Part shown: positions 1 through 10,189 of the stretch, piece after piece
How positions within the stretch are numbered: position 1 is the stretch's first letter
How the letters are laid out: each line of letters starts with the position of its first letter
Origin: Hybos culiciformis
Lineage: Eukaryota > Arthropoda > Insecta > Diptera > Hybotidae
DNA length: 64,000 nucleotides
Assembly (NCBI GenBank): GCA_964007475.1
Contig: OZ023275.1
Location: forward strand, 1,426,001-1,490,000
Reading direction: 5' to 3'
The notes under the pieces: generated by a model
Databases searched by the model: none
The model's input: only the letters and a program-made list of their open reading frames with translations
What the model was told of the DNA's origin: nothing
Position numbers and translations under genes: made by a program

Positions 1-101
1 ATATATACATATATTTATGTGAAATATTTTAAAGAAATATTCTTAAAATACTTTCAATAAATTTTGTGACTTCTGTATGTAATGTATCTGAAAAAACCTA
101 C

Positions 102-2771
102 TTGGCTTGTTTTCTGTTTTATTTAGTAAATGTTGCATTTTTTCAGGATCTCGTTTGTGTTTTAATAAACGTTTAATATATAACCGTTTAGTACTTTTTG
201 TAATTGGACCTGCAAATAAAAATTTTTTAATCTATAAACAATTTAATAATTTATATCGATCATTTCATTTTAAAATGAAATATTTCTAGATTGTTTTTGA
301 AGGAAGAACAAATTTTTTACAATGAAAATAAATCTTTACCTGGAGTATCGCCGAATTGAGTCAACTCGGATCTCAAAGCTTCTGTATCATAATCTAGAGG
401 AACGTTAATGACCGTAGAGACAGTTGAGTATGATGAATCTAAATTTTTTCTGCAATAAAAAAATTAGATGTTATCAATTTTAACAAGCACAGGAGGACTA
501 TTATTTATTATGATTCAATTGTAAAAATCAACGACAATTCATTGAAAACAAAATTCTATTTCTTTTGTTTTTACCATCGAATCGTAATTCATAATAACCC
601 CTAATTTAATTTTTACCCTTTCTTATCCTTAATATCCTTTGAATCCTTTAAGGAAGAATTCATTGAAAATTTCTCCTCAACAAAAACAATACCATGTTCT
701 ACATCCGTATGGACATATTGTTCCGCCTGCATAAAATAATGTTGAAATATTTTTAAGTTAAATGTACATTAATTGAACTGAAATCTAATTAAAAAAAAAA
801 AGATGTCTAAGACTACACTTAACAAAATCCAATGAACCCTAACATAAATAGTAAAGTTTGTTAGCTAGAAGTTACCTATTAACTGCTTGTCTAAAATTGA
901 AATATATATATATAATATAATGCATTTATTTACCGTTTGCAAAATATATTCTCTTCCACTAGGTGAACGAATAAAATTTGAATCGGTGAGTTCATCATTA
1001 TTTAAATTTGTTAAAGCTGTTTCATACGAAGTATTTTTTTCACTTTTGGTCGCCTTAAGTTTATTAAGTAGTTTTCCAAAACTTGTACTGTTGAAGGGTT
1101 TTGGTGGTGATTTTTCAGTTGAGTCTATGAACATCGAATTAGTGAAATCAAATTCGTCACTTTTTGTAACTACATTTAAGAGTGAATCGATGTCCTTGAA
1201 TTTTTTTATAACAGAATTTTGACTCCTTGAACGGTGAACCTTATCACGCCAAGACTTAATCAATGAAATTCTAGATTTTTCTACAGGCATCATACTTTTT
1301 GCCATTTCCTAAAATTTAAAAAAATATTATTTCATATATGTATCAATATTAAAAATTTATAATTAATATAAATAATTCTCACCTGAAGATTTTCTTCAGT
1401 TAGCTCAAATAAATTTCTTCGTTCAGTGAAATGTTCATTCATTGTAGAAGTTAAAAATGATTTACTTTTATCATTCATTGCTTCATAATCTGGCACATCA
1501 TCTGGAAATCTATTTAAACTTTCTTCAGGAAACTTCAATTTAAGTCTACGGTGAGTAATATTTATGAAATATGGTGATGTAACATCAAAATTATAATTTG
1601 TTTTGTTTGGTGTATATTTATCATCATCTGGAAGCGCGAGATTATTATTGGTTATTTCACAATTATTCTTGGTTGCACCTTTTTTTTTATTTTCTTCAAA
1701 TTTTTTTTGTTCAAATACAAATTTTTTTATAACATCAATTACTTCAAAATGACAGTCGTACACAGCATATTGAAAAGGAGTTAATTTTTTTGAATCTTGA
1801 AGATGAATATTTCCCCCATGTTCCTGTTATAAAACAATATAATTTATTATAAAATTAAAGATGTCTGTAAGATGGGAAAAAGCATTTTGAAACATAATAT
1901 CTTTATGGACAAAAGAACAAAGAATAGTTAGTAATTGTTCCTTTGCGAATTCGTAGTATAAATCATATACTTTTACACCTGATTAGCACAAAAAATTATT
2001 TTACGAAACCTTGTACAACGAACGCTTGAAACATTTATTGTACAAATATTGACTATATCTATACTTATGATTTTAATAATTGTGATTTTTAAATAAAATA
2101 AGATAAATATTCAACAATTTTGGTTGAGAGAAAAGGTATGGACACGAGACCCCTCAGTTTATTGGTAGGTAAACAACTATATTTCATTTTTACCAATAGC
2201 ATTCGGACAATTTTTTCTCGACCACACATCGCTGCTATATGCAATGGAGTCACATTATCTGTATTATCTCCAGATGCAACATTTGGATTACCTAAAAACA
2301 AAAATTTAATTGATTATCATGGTATTTTTTATACAATGAACGAATGAAAAACAACAAAAAAAAATTTAATTTAGATACCTAGACCTACTTACCATTCTTT
2401 TTTAATATCAACTCAACAGCTTCTTCGGCCATTCTTAAATTTTCCATACCGCAGGCAAAGTGTATTGGTGCAAGACCTCTTTCTAGCACAAAATTAGGAT
2501 CAGTTCTGTGTTCAAACAGGATTTTTTTGAAATCACTGAAAGCATTATGTTTTTAAGTTTTAAATTTAATTTAATAACAAAAATGCGGAATGAAATGTTG
2601 GGCATGGGTAGGTAGTAGTAGGTAGTTCATTACCACCACTTGCCTACCTAACCTACTCAGTATTAACTATTTACTAATTAATTACCTTAAGTTTTCATCT
2701 TCTAAACATTCCAGCGCCGCCAGGGCAAGGTAATTTTCATGTAAATTTTTTCTAATGACATGTAAATCCAT
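102..2771 (-). CDS. Ankle1: ANKLE1/LEM-3-like ankyrin-repeat and LEM-domain protein, 8 exons, 3' end beyond window
   Basis: Exons read on the minus strand (all GT-AG, all phases compatible): 2771-2686, 2535-2393, 2291-2194, 1823-1383, 1308-934, 726-617, 449-340, 209-102. They give about 490 residues in one open frame. The ATG at 2771 opens MDLHVIRKN. Residues about 30-140 carry ankyrin repeats (DPNFVLERGLAPIHFA, TPLHIAAMCGREKIVRMLL, then an EHGGNIHLQD unit). A charged low-complexity linker follows. The last two exons encode a LEM domain (YDTEALRSELTQFGDTPGPI, then KRLYIKRL). Ankyrin first and LEM second is the order of ANKLE1/LEM-3, not of ANKLE2. In that family a C-terminal GIY-YIG nuclease cuts chromatin bridges or processes DNA; here that domain would lie left of position 102, where a GTAGGT donor ends exon 8. 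Family call is firm; orthology and the last donor are inferred. Confidence 0.85.
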
Positions 2772-3035
2772 TTTTTTTTTCTTTTTTGTTAAATGAAAAA
2801 TTCAGTAGTTTTCATTTGAAAAACAAAAAAAAATGTTTTTTCTTTTAAAAGTGAATATTTTTTTCACAATATTTTAATTTAATAATTTTGTTTTTTTTTA
2901 ATTTTAAAATAATTATTTATGTTTAATAATTTTTTGTCCTCTTTTTGTTTAGTAGTGGAGAGTGGAGACTAGAAGAACAGAAGGAATAGAAAACAATTTT
3001 TTTTATATATTTTTGTTTATGTTTAATTATTAAGT

Positions 3036-3056
3036 TGTTGTGTGTGTGTGTGTGTT
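3036..3056. repeat. (TG)n microsatellite
   Basis: A short run of TG dinucleotides sits between the 5' end of the ankyrin/LEM gene and the first transposon. The 2772-3062 stretch otherwise holds only A/T-rich sequence that probably includes the 5' UTR and promoter of that gene; no TATA box or initiator can be singled out. Confidence 0.8.
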
Positions 3057-3070
3057 GTGCTGCTCAGTGA

Positions 3071-3804
3071 TGCCATTTGGTTTTTTTTGAAAAGTGCTAG
3101 TTTAGCACCTTTAGCATTTTTTTCCCCCTTTTAAAATTGCTAAAAAAAGTACCAACAGAAAGCATGTATATAAAGAGGAATCAGTCCCATACAAAAAAAA
3201 GAATTAAAATAGTGAAACAAAAAATCCATATCACAACCCCATGAGCTTTTTTTTTTTTTTTTTTGAGAATTCCACTCTCACAAAAGCTTTTAAAACTTTC
3301 AAAATTGTATAGAACTGTTGTTATTTTGAAAGTTTTAAAAGCTTTCGTGAGAGTGGAATTCTCAAAAAATACAAAAAAAAAGCTCATGGGGTTGTGATAT
3401 GGATTTTTTGTTTCACTATTTTAATTCTTTTTTTTGTATGGGACTGATTCCTCTTTATATACATGCTTTTTGGTACCAAGCATATTTTTTTTATTTTTGG
3501 TAAAAAAAATTAACCCATCAAAAATTTTACCCACGCAAAAATTACTAAAGCATTAGACAGGTGACTAACTATCATCAGTCAAAAAAGGCATTCAAATCAG
3601 ATATTTGATATGACATGACATTTATTAGTATCACTGACAAAATAAAAGAAACTCGATTTCTTAAAATGTGCTAAAAAAGGAACGCTATTTAAGAGAAAAA
3701 TGCTAAACTACCACCTAGCACTTTTTTGAAAACTAAGTAGCATTTTTTTGTGCTAGGGCGAAAAAAAAATGCTAAATCCAGCACTAAAAGTGCTAAAATG
3801 GCAA
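3071..3804. mobile_element. hAT-like MITE with TGCCAT... terminal inverted repeats
   Basis: The left end reads TGCCATTTGG and continues into AAGTGCTAG and TTTAGCATTTTTTT. The reverse complement of the right end reads TTGCCATTTTAGCAC and continues into GTGCTGGATTTAGCATTTTT. The ends are thus imperfect inverted repeats of about 45 bp. Flanks are CTCAGTGA (3063-3070) and CTTAGTGA (3805-3812), which match at 7 of 8 positions, as expected of an aged hAT target duplication. No transposase coding is visible. The middle is occupied by a separate long palindrome. The right TIR carries one extra base, so the exact edge is uncertain by one position. Confidence 0.55.
3149..3477. repeat. Long near-perfect palindrome (foldback element) nested in the MITE
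   Basis: The left arm at about 3149-3305 and the right arm at about 3323-3477 are inverted copies separated by an 18-base spacer. Both arms contain TCAGTCCCATAC, ATCCATATCACAACCCCATG and GAGAATTCCACTCTCAC in mirrored order. Differences are confined mainly to the length of the A/T runs and single bases. A transcript would form a hairpin of about 150 bp. The 68-codon minus-strand ORF inside merely reads through the fold and is not a gene. It may be a younger foldback insertion in the MITE or the expanded centre of it. Confidence 0.85.
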
Positions 3805-4746
3805 CTTAGTGAGTCTAATAAATAAAGAAAAAAATTTGCGCCTTTTTTTTGAATTTTTATTTTGTTACCGATTTCTGTTAGATCAGATTAGTCAGATTCA
3901 GATCAGAAAATTGATTTAACGGTGTGAGCTTGAAGTGGGTCAGAGAATTGAACTTGAAGTAAGGACATAATTATAGATTAATTAATAACGTAAGCAAAAT
4001 GTCTTTTTTTTTTTGTATAGGTATTTAAAATGAAATTAATAAATTTTCAATCCCTCTTAACTGTCAGTTCATTCTATCGTGGATCAATTGTTTGTTCGGT
4101 CGTAAATTCAATTCTATTATAATAAATAAGGAATTTTTAGGTACCTGATTATCTAGTTAATTTTTTTGCGAAACCTAGAGATAAGTAAGGATACATATAA
4201 GGATGGTAGTTGGTAGTTAACTAAAAATTTAATAGAATTTGAGAATAAGATTTTCGGACTATACGTACTGTATGCACTATACCTAGGGTAGATGCACCAG
4301 TAGCCCACCCGGTACTAGTAACCGCCCACTTTCCACTTTATATTTAAATATTAAGGAAAGTATCAAGTGTTTTGCTTATTTCAAAGCACAAATTTGTCTG
4401 CTCGGTTTTCAGCAACACTCTTGCAAATTTTGGTTGCATAGGTCCTACTGGAATTTTAAAAAAATCGGTTTAAGTTTGTGATGAAATACCAAAAATTAAA
4501 AACGGTGAAAAAAGTCTCATTTTGTTTAAGGAATTCATAATTTTAATTCAATTAAATTTTTATGAATAAAAAAAAATACACATGTAACTATTTTTTTTTT
4601 TAATAGTAAATTATATTATTTAAATGGATTTTTAATAAAAAAATATTTTTTTTATTTTTAGTAATAAAAAAGACGATGGGCGTCTTCTGGAACAATTTTT
4701 TACAACTATTTCAATAACCGCCCGCTATGGGCGGTTACAAAAACAG

Positions 4747-5095
4747 TAGAAAAAATTGTTGTTTTTGAACCCGCCCAGTACGCTTTTTCCTTGATTATTG
4801 TACCTGCGAAAGGGAAAACGATTAGAGAACAACATTCAATAGAAAAAATTTCTGTTTATGATTACGCTCAGAATGATTTCTCCTTGATTTTAGTACCTCC
4901 GGAAAGAAAAACCAGAGAAAAACATTCAATAGGAAAAATTAATGTTTTTTAATCCGCCCAGAACGATTTTTCTTTGATTTTAACACCTTCGGAAAGAAAA
5001 ACCAAAGACAAAATTTCTGTTTTTGAATCTCCCAGCACGATTATTTCTTGATTAAAGCACCGCTGAAAGGGAAATCCAGAGAAAAAATTCAGCAA
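4747..5095 (+). repeat. Coding-derived tandem repeat, about four units of 80-95 bp, inside the pogo-like element
   Basis: Units begin at about 4747, 4840, 4929 and 5010. Each has the order GAAAAAATT..GTTTTTGA, (C)GCCCAG, ACGATTT, CCTTGATTTTAGTACC, GGAAAGAAAAACC. In the plus frame the units read as related peptides (EKISVYDYAQNDFSLILVPP; the first unit has EKIVVFEPAQYAFSLIIVPA). Later units carry a stop and a frameshift. This suggests expansion of a piece of the transposase reading frame before decay. Confidence 0.7.
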
Positions 5096-5326
5096 CAAAA
5101 ATTTCCAGCGCACAGCTGGTTGATAAAATTTTTTGGGCGGGATTCCAATCGTGCAATCAGAGAGGCTGAATTCATTAGTAAATGGAGAGCGATAGTAACA
5201 GAGGATTTAATTAGAAAGAAAGCTAATCAAGTTTCACTAATTTTTTTTAATATTTTCGTTGTATGTTTTTTAATGAATAATGAAGTGGTGAATGTAAAAG
5301 CAAAGCTTAAATTTAGGTATAATTAA
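5048..5326 (+). pseudogene. Fragment of pogo-like transposase (CENP-B-type DNA-binding region)
   Basis: The open segment has no ATG (it opens at a TTG) and directly continues the last tandem unit. Its central part, AHSWLIKFFGRDSNRAIREA, then EFISKWRAIVTEDLIRK, has the spacing W..FF.R.....REAE.IS..RA.VTE seen in pogo/Tigger/Jerky-family HTH-CENPB domains. The catalytic DDE region expected downstream is absent, and the frame closes in A/T-rich sequence. Assignment rests on motif memory only. It is a relic, not a host gene. Confidence 0.5.
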
Positions 5327-5958
5327 GGACAAAATTTAATAATTTTATTTTATTTACTTCCATTTTATAGGTATATTTATTTATAAATATAAATATAATT
5401 AGGTATTTAAATTTTAAAAAAACTGAAAATGAATTGAATTTTTTTTTTTGCCAAATTTACTTCAATTTCTCTTCAAAATTTGTATGGGCGGATACTAGAA
5501 CTTATATGGGCGCATACTAGATTTTAGTGGGCGGTTACTGAAAAAATTGACTTTTTTCACAAAAACCTAATTTTCTCTTAAACCGTAATTCAAATGAAAT
5601 AAGTAGATAATACTAATTATAGAGAATCGCTCTAGCTATCCATTGATATAAAGATGTATTCAATATCTCTTATGCACGATTTTTTATGCGTTGTCAAAGT
5701 CTGAAAATTCCTTAAGTGGGCGGTTACTGGTGCTTTTACCCTACCTACCTATTATAAATAAATTGATAAATTATTATTATATTTTGCATTTCAATAAGTA
5801 GTTAGGTATACCTAATTACTTAATGCTTTACTGATTTTAAGAACTTATATATTTTGCGCGTTGATGAACTAATTCTGTCGTTTTGGCATCAATTTTAATT
5901 CAAAGTCAATTCCAACAATAGTGCTTCTTAATAGGTAGATACCCCTAGCTACTTAGTA

Positions 5959-6450
5959 TAGGCTTGCCAGATAAAAATTTCTAAAAAAACGTACCCACAA
6001 AAATTTAAGTGCATAAAAAAGAAAACAAAATATAAGTAAATGTTATATAATTGAATTGCATTTAAAAAAAAAAAAAATTGAATTAAATATAGGTAGCACC
6101 ATTGCAAAATTTTTATTTAATATATGACAGAACCCTTTAAATAAACAAATGGGTAATTTGGCCTTTAAACAAAAACGCTGCATAATATAAACGAGCCAGC
6201 AGTATAATATAAACGAAACTGTGTTCGTAATACGAAAATGGTAAATTTATGTTTTCCTTTTTGGGGTATTTATTATCTCATTCGGTTTAAATTACAACAA
6301 TTTTTAAAAATTTGTTTCAACTTTAAAAATAATCAGTAAAAAACGTACCTTTGGGTACGTTTTCACAAATTTCGGGTATAACGTACATTCTAATTTTGTA
6401 AGCCAAAATAACGTATGGTACGTTTAAATAACGTACACCTGGCAAGCCTA
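5959..6450. mobile_element. Non-autonomous hAT element with perfect 12-bp TIRs and perfect 8-bp TSD
   Basis: The ends are TAGGCTTGCCAG (5959-5970) and its exact complement CTGGCAAGCCTA (6439-6450). The element is flanked on both sides by ACTTAGTA (5951-5958 and 6451-6458), an 8-bp duplication typical of hAT insertion. The 492-bp interior contains ACGTACC-type inverted motifs, for example around 6345-6362, but no coding sequence. Identical TSDs suggest a fairly recent insertion. Confidence 0.85.
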
Positions 6451-6852
6451 ACTTAGTACCTACCTATATATTATGATGATAACTATTGGAGTATCATTTA
6501 CAATCAATTCAATAACATTCATTCAAAACATCTGTTTTCAGTAAATCCTTTAAAAAAGATTCACCTTAAGAAAGTGACAAGTGCTAATATAACGACTTTA
6601 ATTTTTATAAATTAATTTAACAGAAAACAACTTAAATAATTTTATAACCAATCACTTTTTATGTAAAATATGCTTAGGAGAGTAGGTTAAAATACCCAAA
6701 TCTGTGCCACTAATTTTTTCATTTTGAACGAATGATAAATATACATCACGTACTTCTTAATCACCTCATGAACAGCATTTCTTTAATACCAATTGTCAGT
6801 GATTATAAAATATATTTTTTAATTTTTTTAATATTGGATCTACACTTGTACC
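6451..6852. other. A/T-rich spacer between two transposons
   Basis: No gene, RNA or repeat could be supported here. The 65-codon plus-strand ORF starting at 6732 enters the neighbouring TIR element and shows low-complexity composition, so it is not annotated. Confidence 0.5.
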
Positions 6853-7329
6853 TTGAAACCAATGCCTCTATATATCTAGCCTGGAAACTCATTTTTTTTC
6901 ACGAAGTTTTTCAAAATCAAACTTCGTAAAACTTTCGACTCTATCGAAACCTAAGAAAACTATGAAAAAAAAAATCAAAACATAGAAAATTAATTATTAT
7001 TCTCAATTTAGTATTATCAAAATTATTACGGCAGAAGGACTTTTTTTTGATTTTTTAAGTTGTAAGTTGATTGAAGCAGTAATTGACTACTTAAAAAATA
7101 TTTTCTTAAATAAGATTTTTTAATAATTTAGTTTTAAATTTAGATAATAAAACCATCAAAAAATATTATGTATCTTAAAAATCAGTTTTTAGTGTTAATT
7201 ATTTCAGATAAATGATTGAATCGTTTAAATTTCTTACTGTCAATGCAAAAATACACAATAATAACATTTCTCCAAACTTCTTATAGTAAATACATAATTT
7301 TTTTTCTGCCATTATTGTAGAATTTTTAT

Positions 7330-7530
7330 CTTTTAGATTGATTTACGGACAATTCACCGACTACGAATTCACCTGTAATAAATAGTTCATTGTATAGCAA
7401 TTTATCGTATAGTAAATGACCGATCGTACGAGCAACTCACCGTATTAGAAATTCATCGTATAATTACTATACGGTGAATTATTATATGGTAAATTATTAT
7501 ATGGTTAATTATTATATGTTGAATTGCAAT
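7330..7530. repeat. Degenerate array of short repeats (ATTATTATATGGT-type, both orientations)
   Basis: Around 7470-7527 a unit of about 17 bp (GAATTATTATATGGTAA, then AATTATTATATGGTTA, then AATTATTATATGTTGA) is repeated in tandem. Related units in opposite orientation (ATACGGTGAATT, CACCGTATTAG, AATTCATCGTATA) precede it. The patch could form local hairpins and probably represents internal repeats of the surrounding transposon. Confidence 0.6.
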
Positions 7531-7628
7531 AAGGAGAATTAATATAATATATAATATTATCCGAATTCCTTTTTAAAATACAGCTTAAAAACCCGTTCAT
7601 ATTAAAATATTTTATAACATAAAGGAGT

Positions 7629-7953
7629 AAACACAATTGGGGCGACAACGACGGCGACAACGACGACTACAACGACAACGACAGCGATATCACTAGAGTG
7701 AACACAATTACGGCGACGGCGACGAAATAAATATACAGGAAAAAAGTAAACAAATAGAAAAATAAATAAAAAAATATATGGTTGTCGTTGTCGCCTGGCG
7801 ACAAAATAGAAAAATTTCTAATTTGTCGCCAGGCGACAATGTCGTTTGTCGCCAGTCGTCTCAATTGTGTTCATTCTCATACAAATATATGGTTTCTATT
7901 TTTTTTTGATAGTCGCTATCGCTGTCGTTGTCGCTGTCGCCCCAATTGTGTTT
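7629..7953. mobile_element. Nested GC-rich inverted-repeat element, TIR AAACACAATTGGGGCGACA
   Basis: The left end AAACACAATTGGGGCGACA mirrors the right end TGTCGCCCCAATTGTGTTT. Both are flanked by AGT (7626-7628, 7954-7956). The interior is built of CGACAACGACGGCGACAACG-like units and their complements. It includes the pair GTCGCCTGGCGAC / GTCGCCAGGCGAC, so the whole 325 bp can fold. GC content is strikingly above the surroundings. The 3-bp flank could be a Harbinger-size duplication but is too short to prove a family. The minus ORF starting at 7864 is an artefact of the repeats. Confidence 0.7.
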
Positions 7954-8643
7954 AGTACTTAAACTAAATAATAATTATGATAATACATTTAGTAAACGTC
8001 ATCCACTGAAAATTCAACTTATATTTTTGAAAATTTAAAAAATTATAATAAATAATATTTTTCTCAGTTTGCTTCAAAAGCTTATGTAGGAAGGATCTAT
8101 GTTCCTTTACGCAATGCTTTTAAAATTAAAAGGGCAAATTACCTATCTAAATGTCCATATTTTTTAATGGGATTTTCAAAATATATAAATATAACTATCT
8201 ATTATTTAAATAAATTTTTTCCTAAAAGCTAGGTCCCCGAACAGATAAGATCCTTCGAAAATAAAAATTTTCCATATAATAATATCAAAATAAGGTACAA
8301 ATTCTCTCTTTTTTTTTTTAGTTTCCTGGCTAGGTATATAGAGGCATTGTTGAAACTAACGTAGAAACTGAATTGTATTTAAACGAAAAAACAAAAAAAC
8401 GAACCTTTTGCAAAATACCCACCACCGTTATTACTATTATTATTTTTTATTTTTTTTTTTTCAAAGTTTCAAATTCAAATTCAAAAAAAAATTTTTTTTC
8501 ATAATAATTAATTTGGCCAAGTAAAATTGTTCAATAAATAAAAAATATTTTGAAAAAAAATTTATTTTTTTCGATAATCAAAATTTTTTTTATTTTTTTT
8601 AATTCGTTTATTTTAATATATAATATAACTAAATTATAAAAGA

Positions 8644-9177
8644 ATGTCATCAAAATTCAAATCAAAATATTATCAGGAAGATTTTTTCGATAGTTATGGC
8701 GAAATGAATCCAACGCATTTCAAATCATCGTCATCAATAAATGATTATCTTGAATACGCTTACAAGTATCGGCCGCCAAATTCTACAATTAATAAAAAAT
8801 TGCCGCCGCCAAAACGTGAAACTACTTGTTGTCGTTCTAAAAAAAATCCATCACGTCAGACATTGCATTCATTGTTGAAGCGAGATAGTTTTAAACAAAC
8901 TAGTCGAGATATGCCCCGTTTTGATTATATGGAACCAATAATTTATATAAAAGCACGTTCAAATCGAGATAATTTTTATTGTGATTATTGTGGATGTAGT
9001 GCTGAGTATGGCGATAGCGATGACAGTGTTGCAATTCAAAATGCTTATAATGATGACAGTGATGAATCTGAAACGGAAAAAAGTCATTATTTTAAAACAT
9101 TATGTCGAAAAATACGTTTAATGTCAATTTTAAAAGATAATAAAAATAATTGTGCTAAATGTAAAACAAAAAATTAA
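8644..9177 (+). CDS. Unrecognised 177-residue protein with Cys-rich C-terminal half
   Basis: A single open exon runs from ATG (context AAAGAATGTC) to TAA. The N-terminal half is basic and Ser/Pro-containing (RPPNSTINKKLPPPKRETTC). A CDYCGC cluster lies near residue 115, followed by an acidic Asp/Ser/Glu stretch (DSDDS, DDSDESETE). A basic C-terminus with CAKCK ends the protein. The eight cysteines in CxxC-like pairs could bind metal, but no known domain was recognised. There is no signal peptide or membrane segment. It sits upstream of another small intronless gene in the same orientation. Such intronless, lineage-restricted genes are often testis-expressed in flies, but this is only analogy. 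Codon use (varied third positions, sustained length) argues for a real gene. Confidence 0.7.
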   Translation: MSSKFKSKYYQEDFFDSYGEMNPTHFKSSSSINDYLEYAYKYRPPNSTINKKLPPPKRETTCCRSKKNPSRQTLHSLLKRDSFKQTSRDMPRFDYMEPIIYIKARSNRDNFYCDYCGCSAEYGDSDDSVAIQNAYNDDSDESETEKSHYFKTLCRKIRLMSILKDNKNNCAKCKTKN

Positions 9178-10189
9178 TATAGGTGTTGTATAATACGAAA
9201 CCAGATATTTTATCAAGTATATATACGTATCATACTATGTTCAATAATATCGTTGAAGGAAATGCATAAGCTCGCCAGAGAGAAGAACAGGATAATAATT
9301 AACTTTAGAAAAATCATCTCAGGAGTTTGAAGACATTTTAAAAATTAGTTTAAATTAAAATGTTCTGTAAATAAAAATATTAAATTAAATTAAGTAAAGA
9401 TTAAATATTTGGTCTTTTGTTTGTTATTTATTATTTTTATTTTATTTTTAGACGAGAAATTGAAATATTTGGACGCATTACAATATCAAAATGAATAATT
9501 ATTTTAAAATTTTGGAAGGATTTTAGTGAGGTTTGTAGGCCCATTAACTATTTTAGAATTAAAAATCTAACTATCTTTCTCTGGTTCTAATCTTAGAAGT
9601 TTCATTACCAACCATTCTCTGTTTTTTAACAATTAGGTAACATTTGAGAACCATTTGAATTTTAACACTAAATCGACTCGGTTTTTAGTCTTGGCTTGAC
9701 TGATCAATATTTACTCAATTTAGAACTGTTAATTTCTTTCTCGGAAGTTATAAAGAAGCAATAGATATCATCATGTGTAATAATTGCTTATTAAAGGTCA
9801 CATTACCATCTACTCTAATATAAAATATTTATTTGTACATAATATCTTTTTATGTATTGTTGGAAAAAGTTGTAAAAGTACCAGACTCCTTCAACACTTA
9901 ACTAACAAAAAAAATTGTAAAAAAAAACAAACAAATGTGTAAATATCGAAATGAGTATATGATTTTCGTACAATCGTAAATATAATTAAATTATTAAAAT
10001 TATAACAATTGGAGTGTACTAAGTTCAGTTTCTAACTAGCGACACAGAAACATAAATACATTTCTTGCGCCAGATTTTCAGATTTTCACTTTGAAACAAT
10101 CTTTAAGGAATATTCTTTAGCTTGACTTAAAAATCCTTAAAGATATTATTATTCTTGTTCTTCTTGAGGCATAAAATAAAAAATACATA
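9178..10189. other. 3' UTR and intergenic DNA, nothing further recognised
   Basis: The stretch is A/T-rich with moderately complex sequence. It includes the likely 3' UTR of the preceding gene. No ORF above background, no RNA gene and no terminal repeats were seen before the MITE at 10190. Confidence 0.5.
9369..9374 (+). terminator. Candidate polyadenylation signal AATAAA for the 8644-9177 gene
   Basis: The hexamer lies about 190 nt after the stop codon (GTAAATAAAAAT). In A/T-rich DNA such hexamers are common, so this is a position guess. Confidence 0.35.

Larger units (their letters stand above)
4286..5741 (+). mobile_element. pogo-like (Tc1/mariner superfamily) element, degenerate, TA-flanked
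   Basis: The left terminus GGGTAGATGCACCAGTAGCC and the reverse-complemented right terminus GGGTAAAAGCACCAGTAACC form inverted repeats. Both ends are flanked directly by TA (4284-4285 and 5742-5743), the Tc1/mariner/pogo target duplication. The motif GTGGGCGGTTACT or its complement recurs internally near 4317, 4714, 4726, 5484, 5506, 5527 and 5716, which would suit repeated transposase-binding sites. Coding content is a broken pogo/CENP-B-type DNA-binding segment. The element is 1456 bp and has no complete transposase, so it is presumably non-autonomous. Confidence 0.65.
6860..8349. mobile_element. TIR DNA transposon (superfamily uncertain) with 7-bp TSD TTGAAAC
   Basis: The left terminus CAATGCCTCTATATATCTAG and the complement of the right terminus CAATGCCTCTATATACCTAG match over about 31 bp with two differences. 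The sequence TTGAAAC flanks both ends directly (6853-6859 and 8350-8356). Seven-base duplications and CA...TG ends are compatible with P-like or some hAT elements, but no transposase is visible in the 1490 bp. It contains a minisatellite-like patch (about 7330-7530) and a separate GC-rich inverted-repeat element (7629-7953). The superfamily is left open. Confidence 0.75.

Noticed and set aside
887..1222. Plus-strand ORF of 111 codons
   Set aside because: Antisense shadow of exon 5 of the ankyrin/LEM gene.
3181..3387. Minus-strand ORF of 68 codons
   Set aside because: It is the read-through of the long palindrome; the same peptide appears forwards and backwards.
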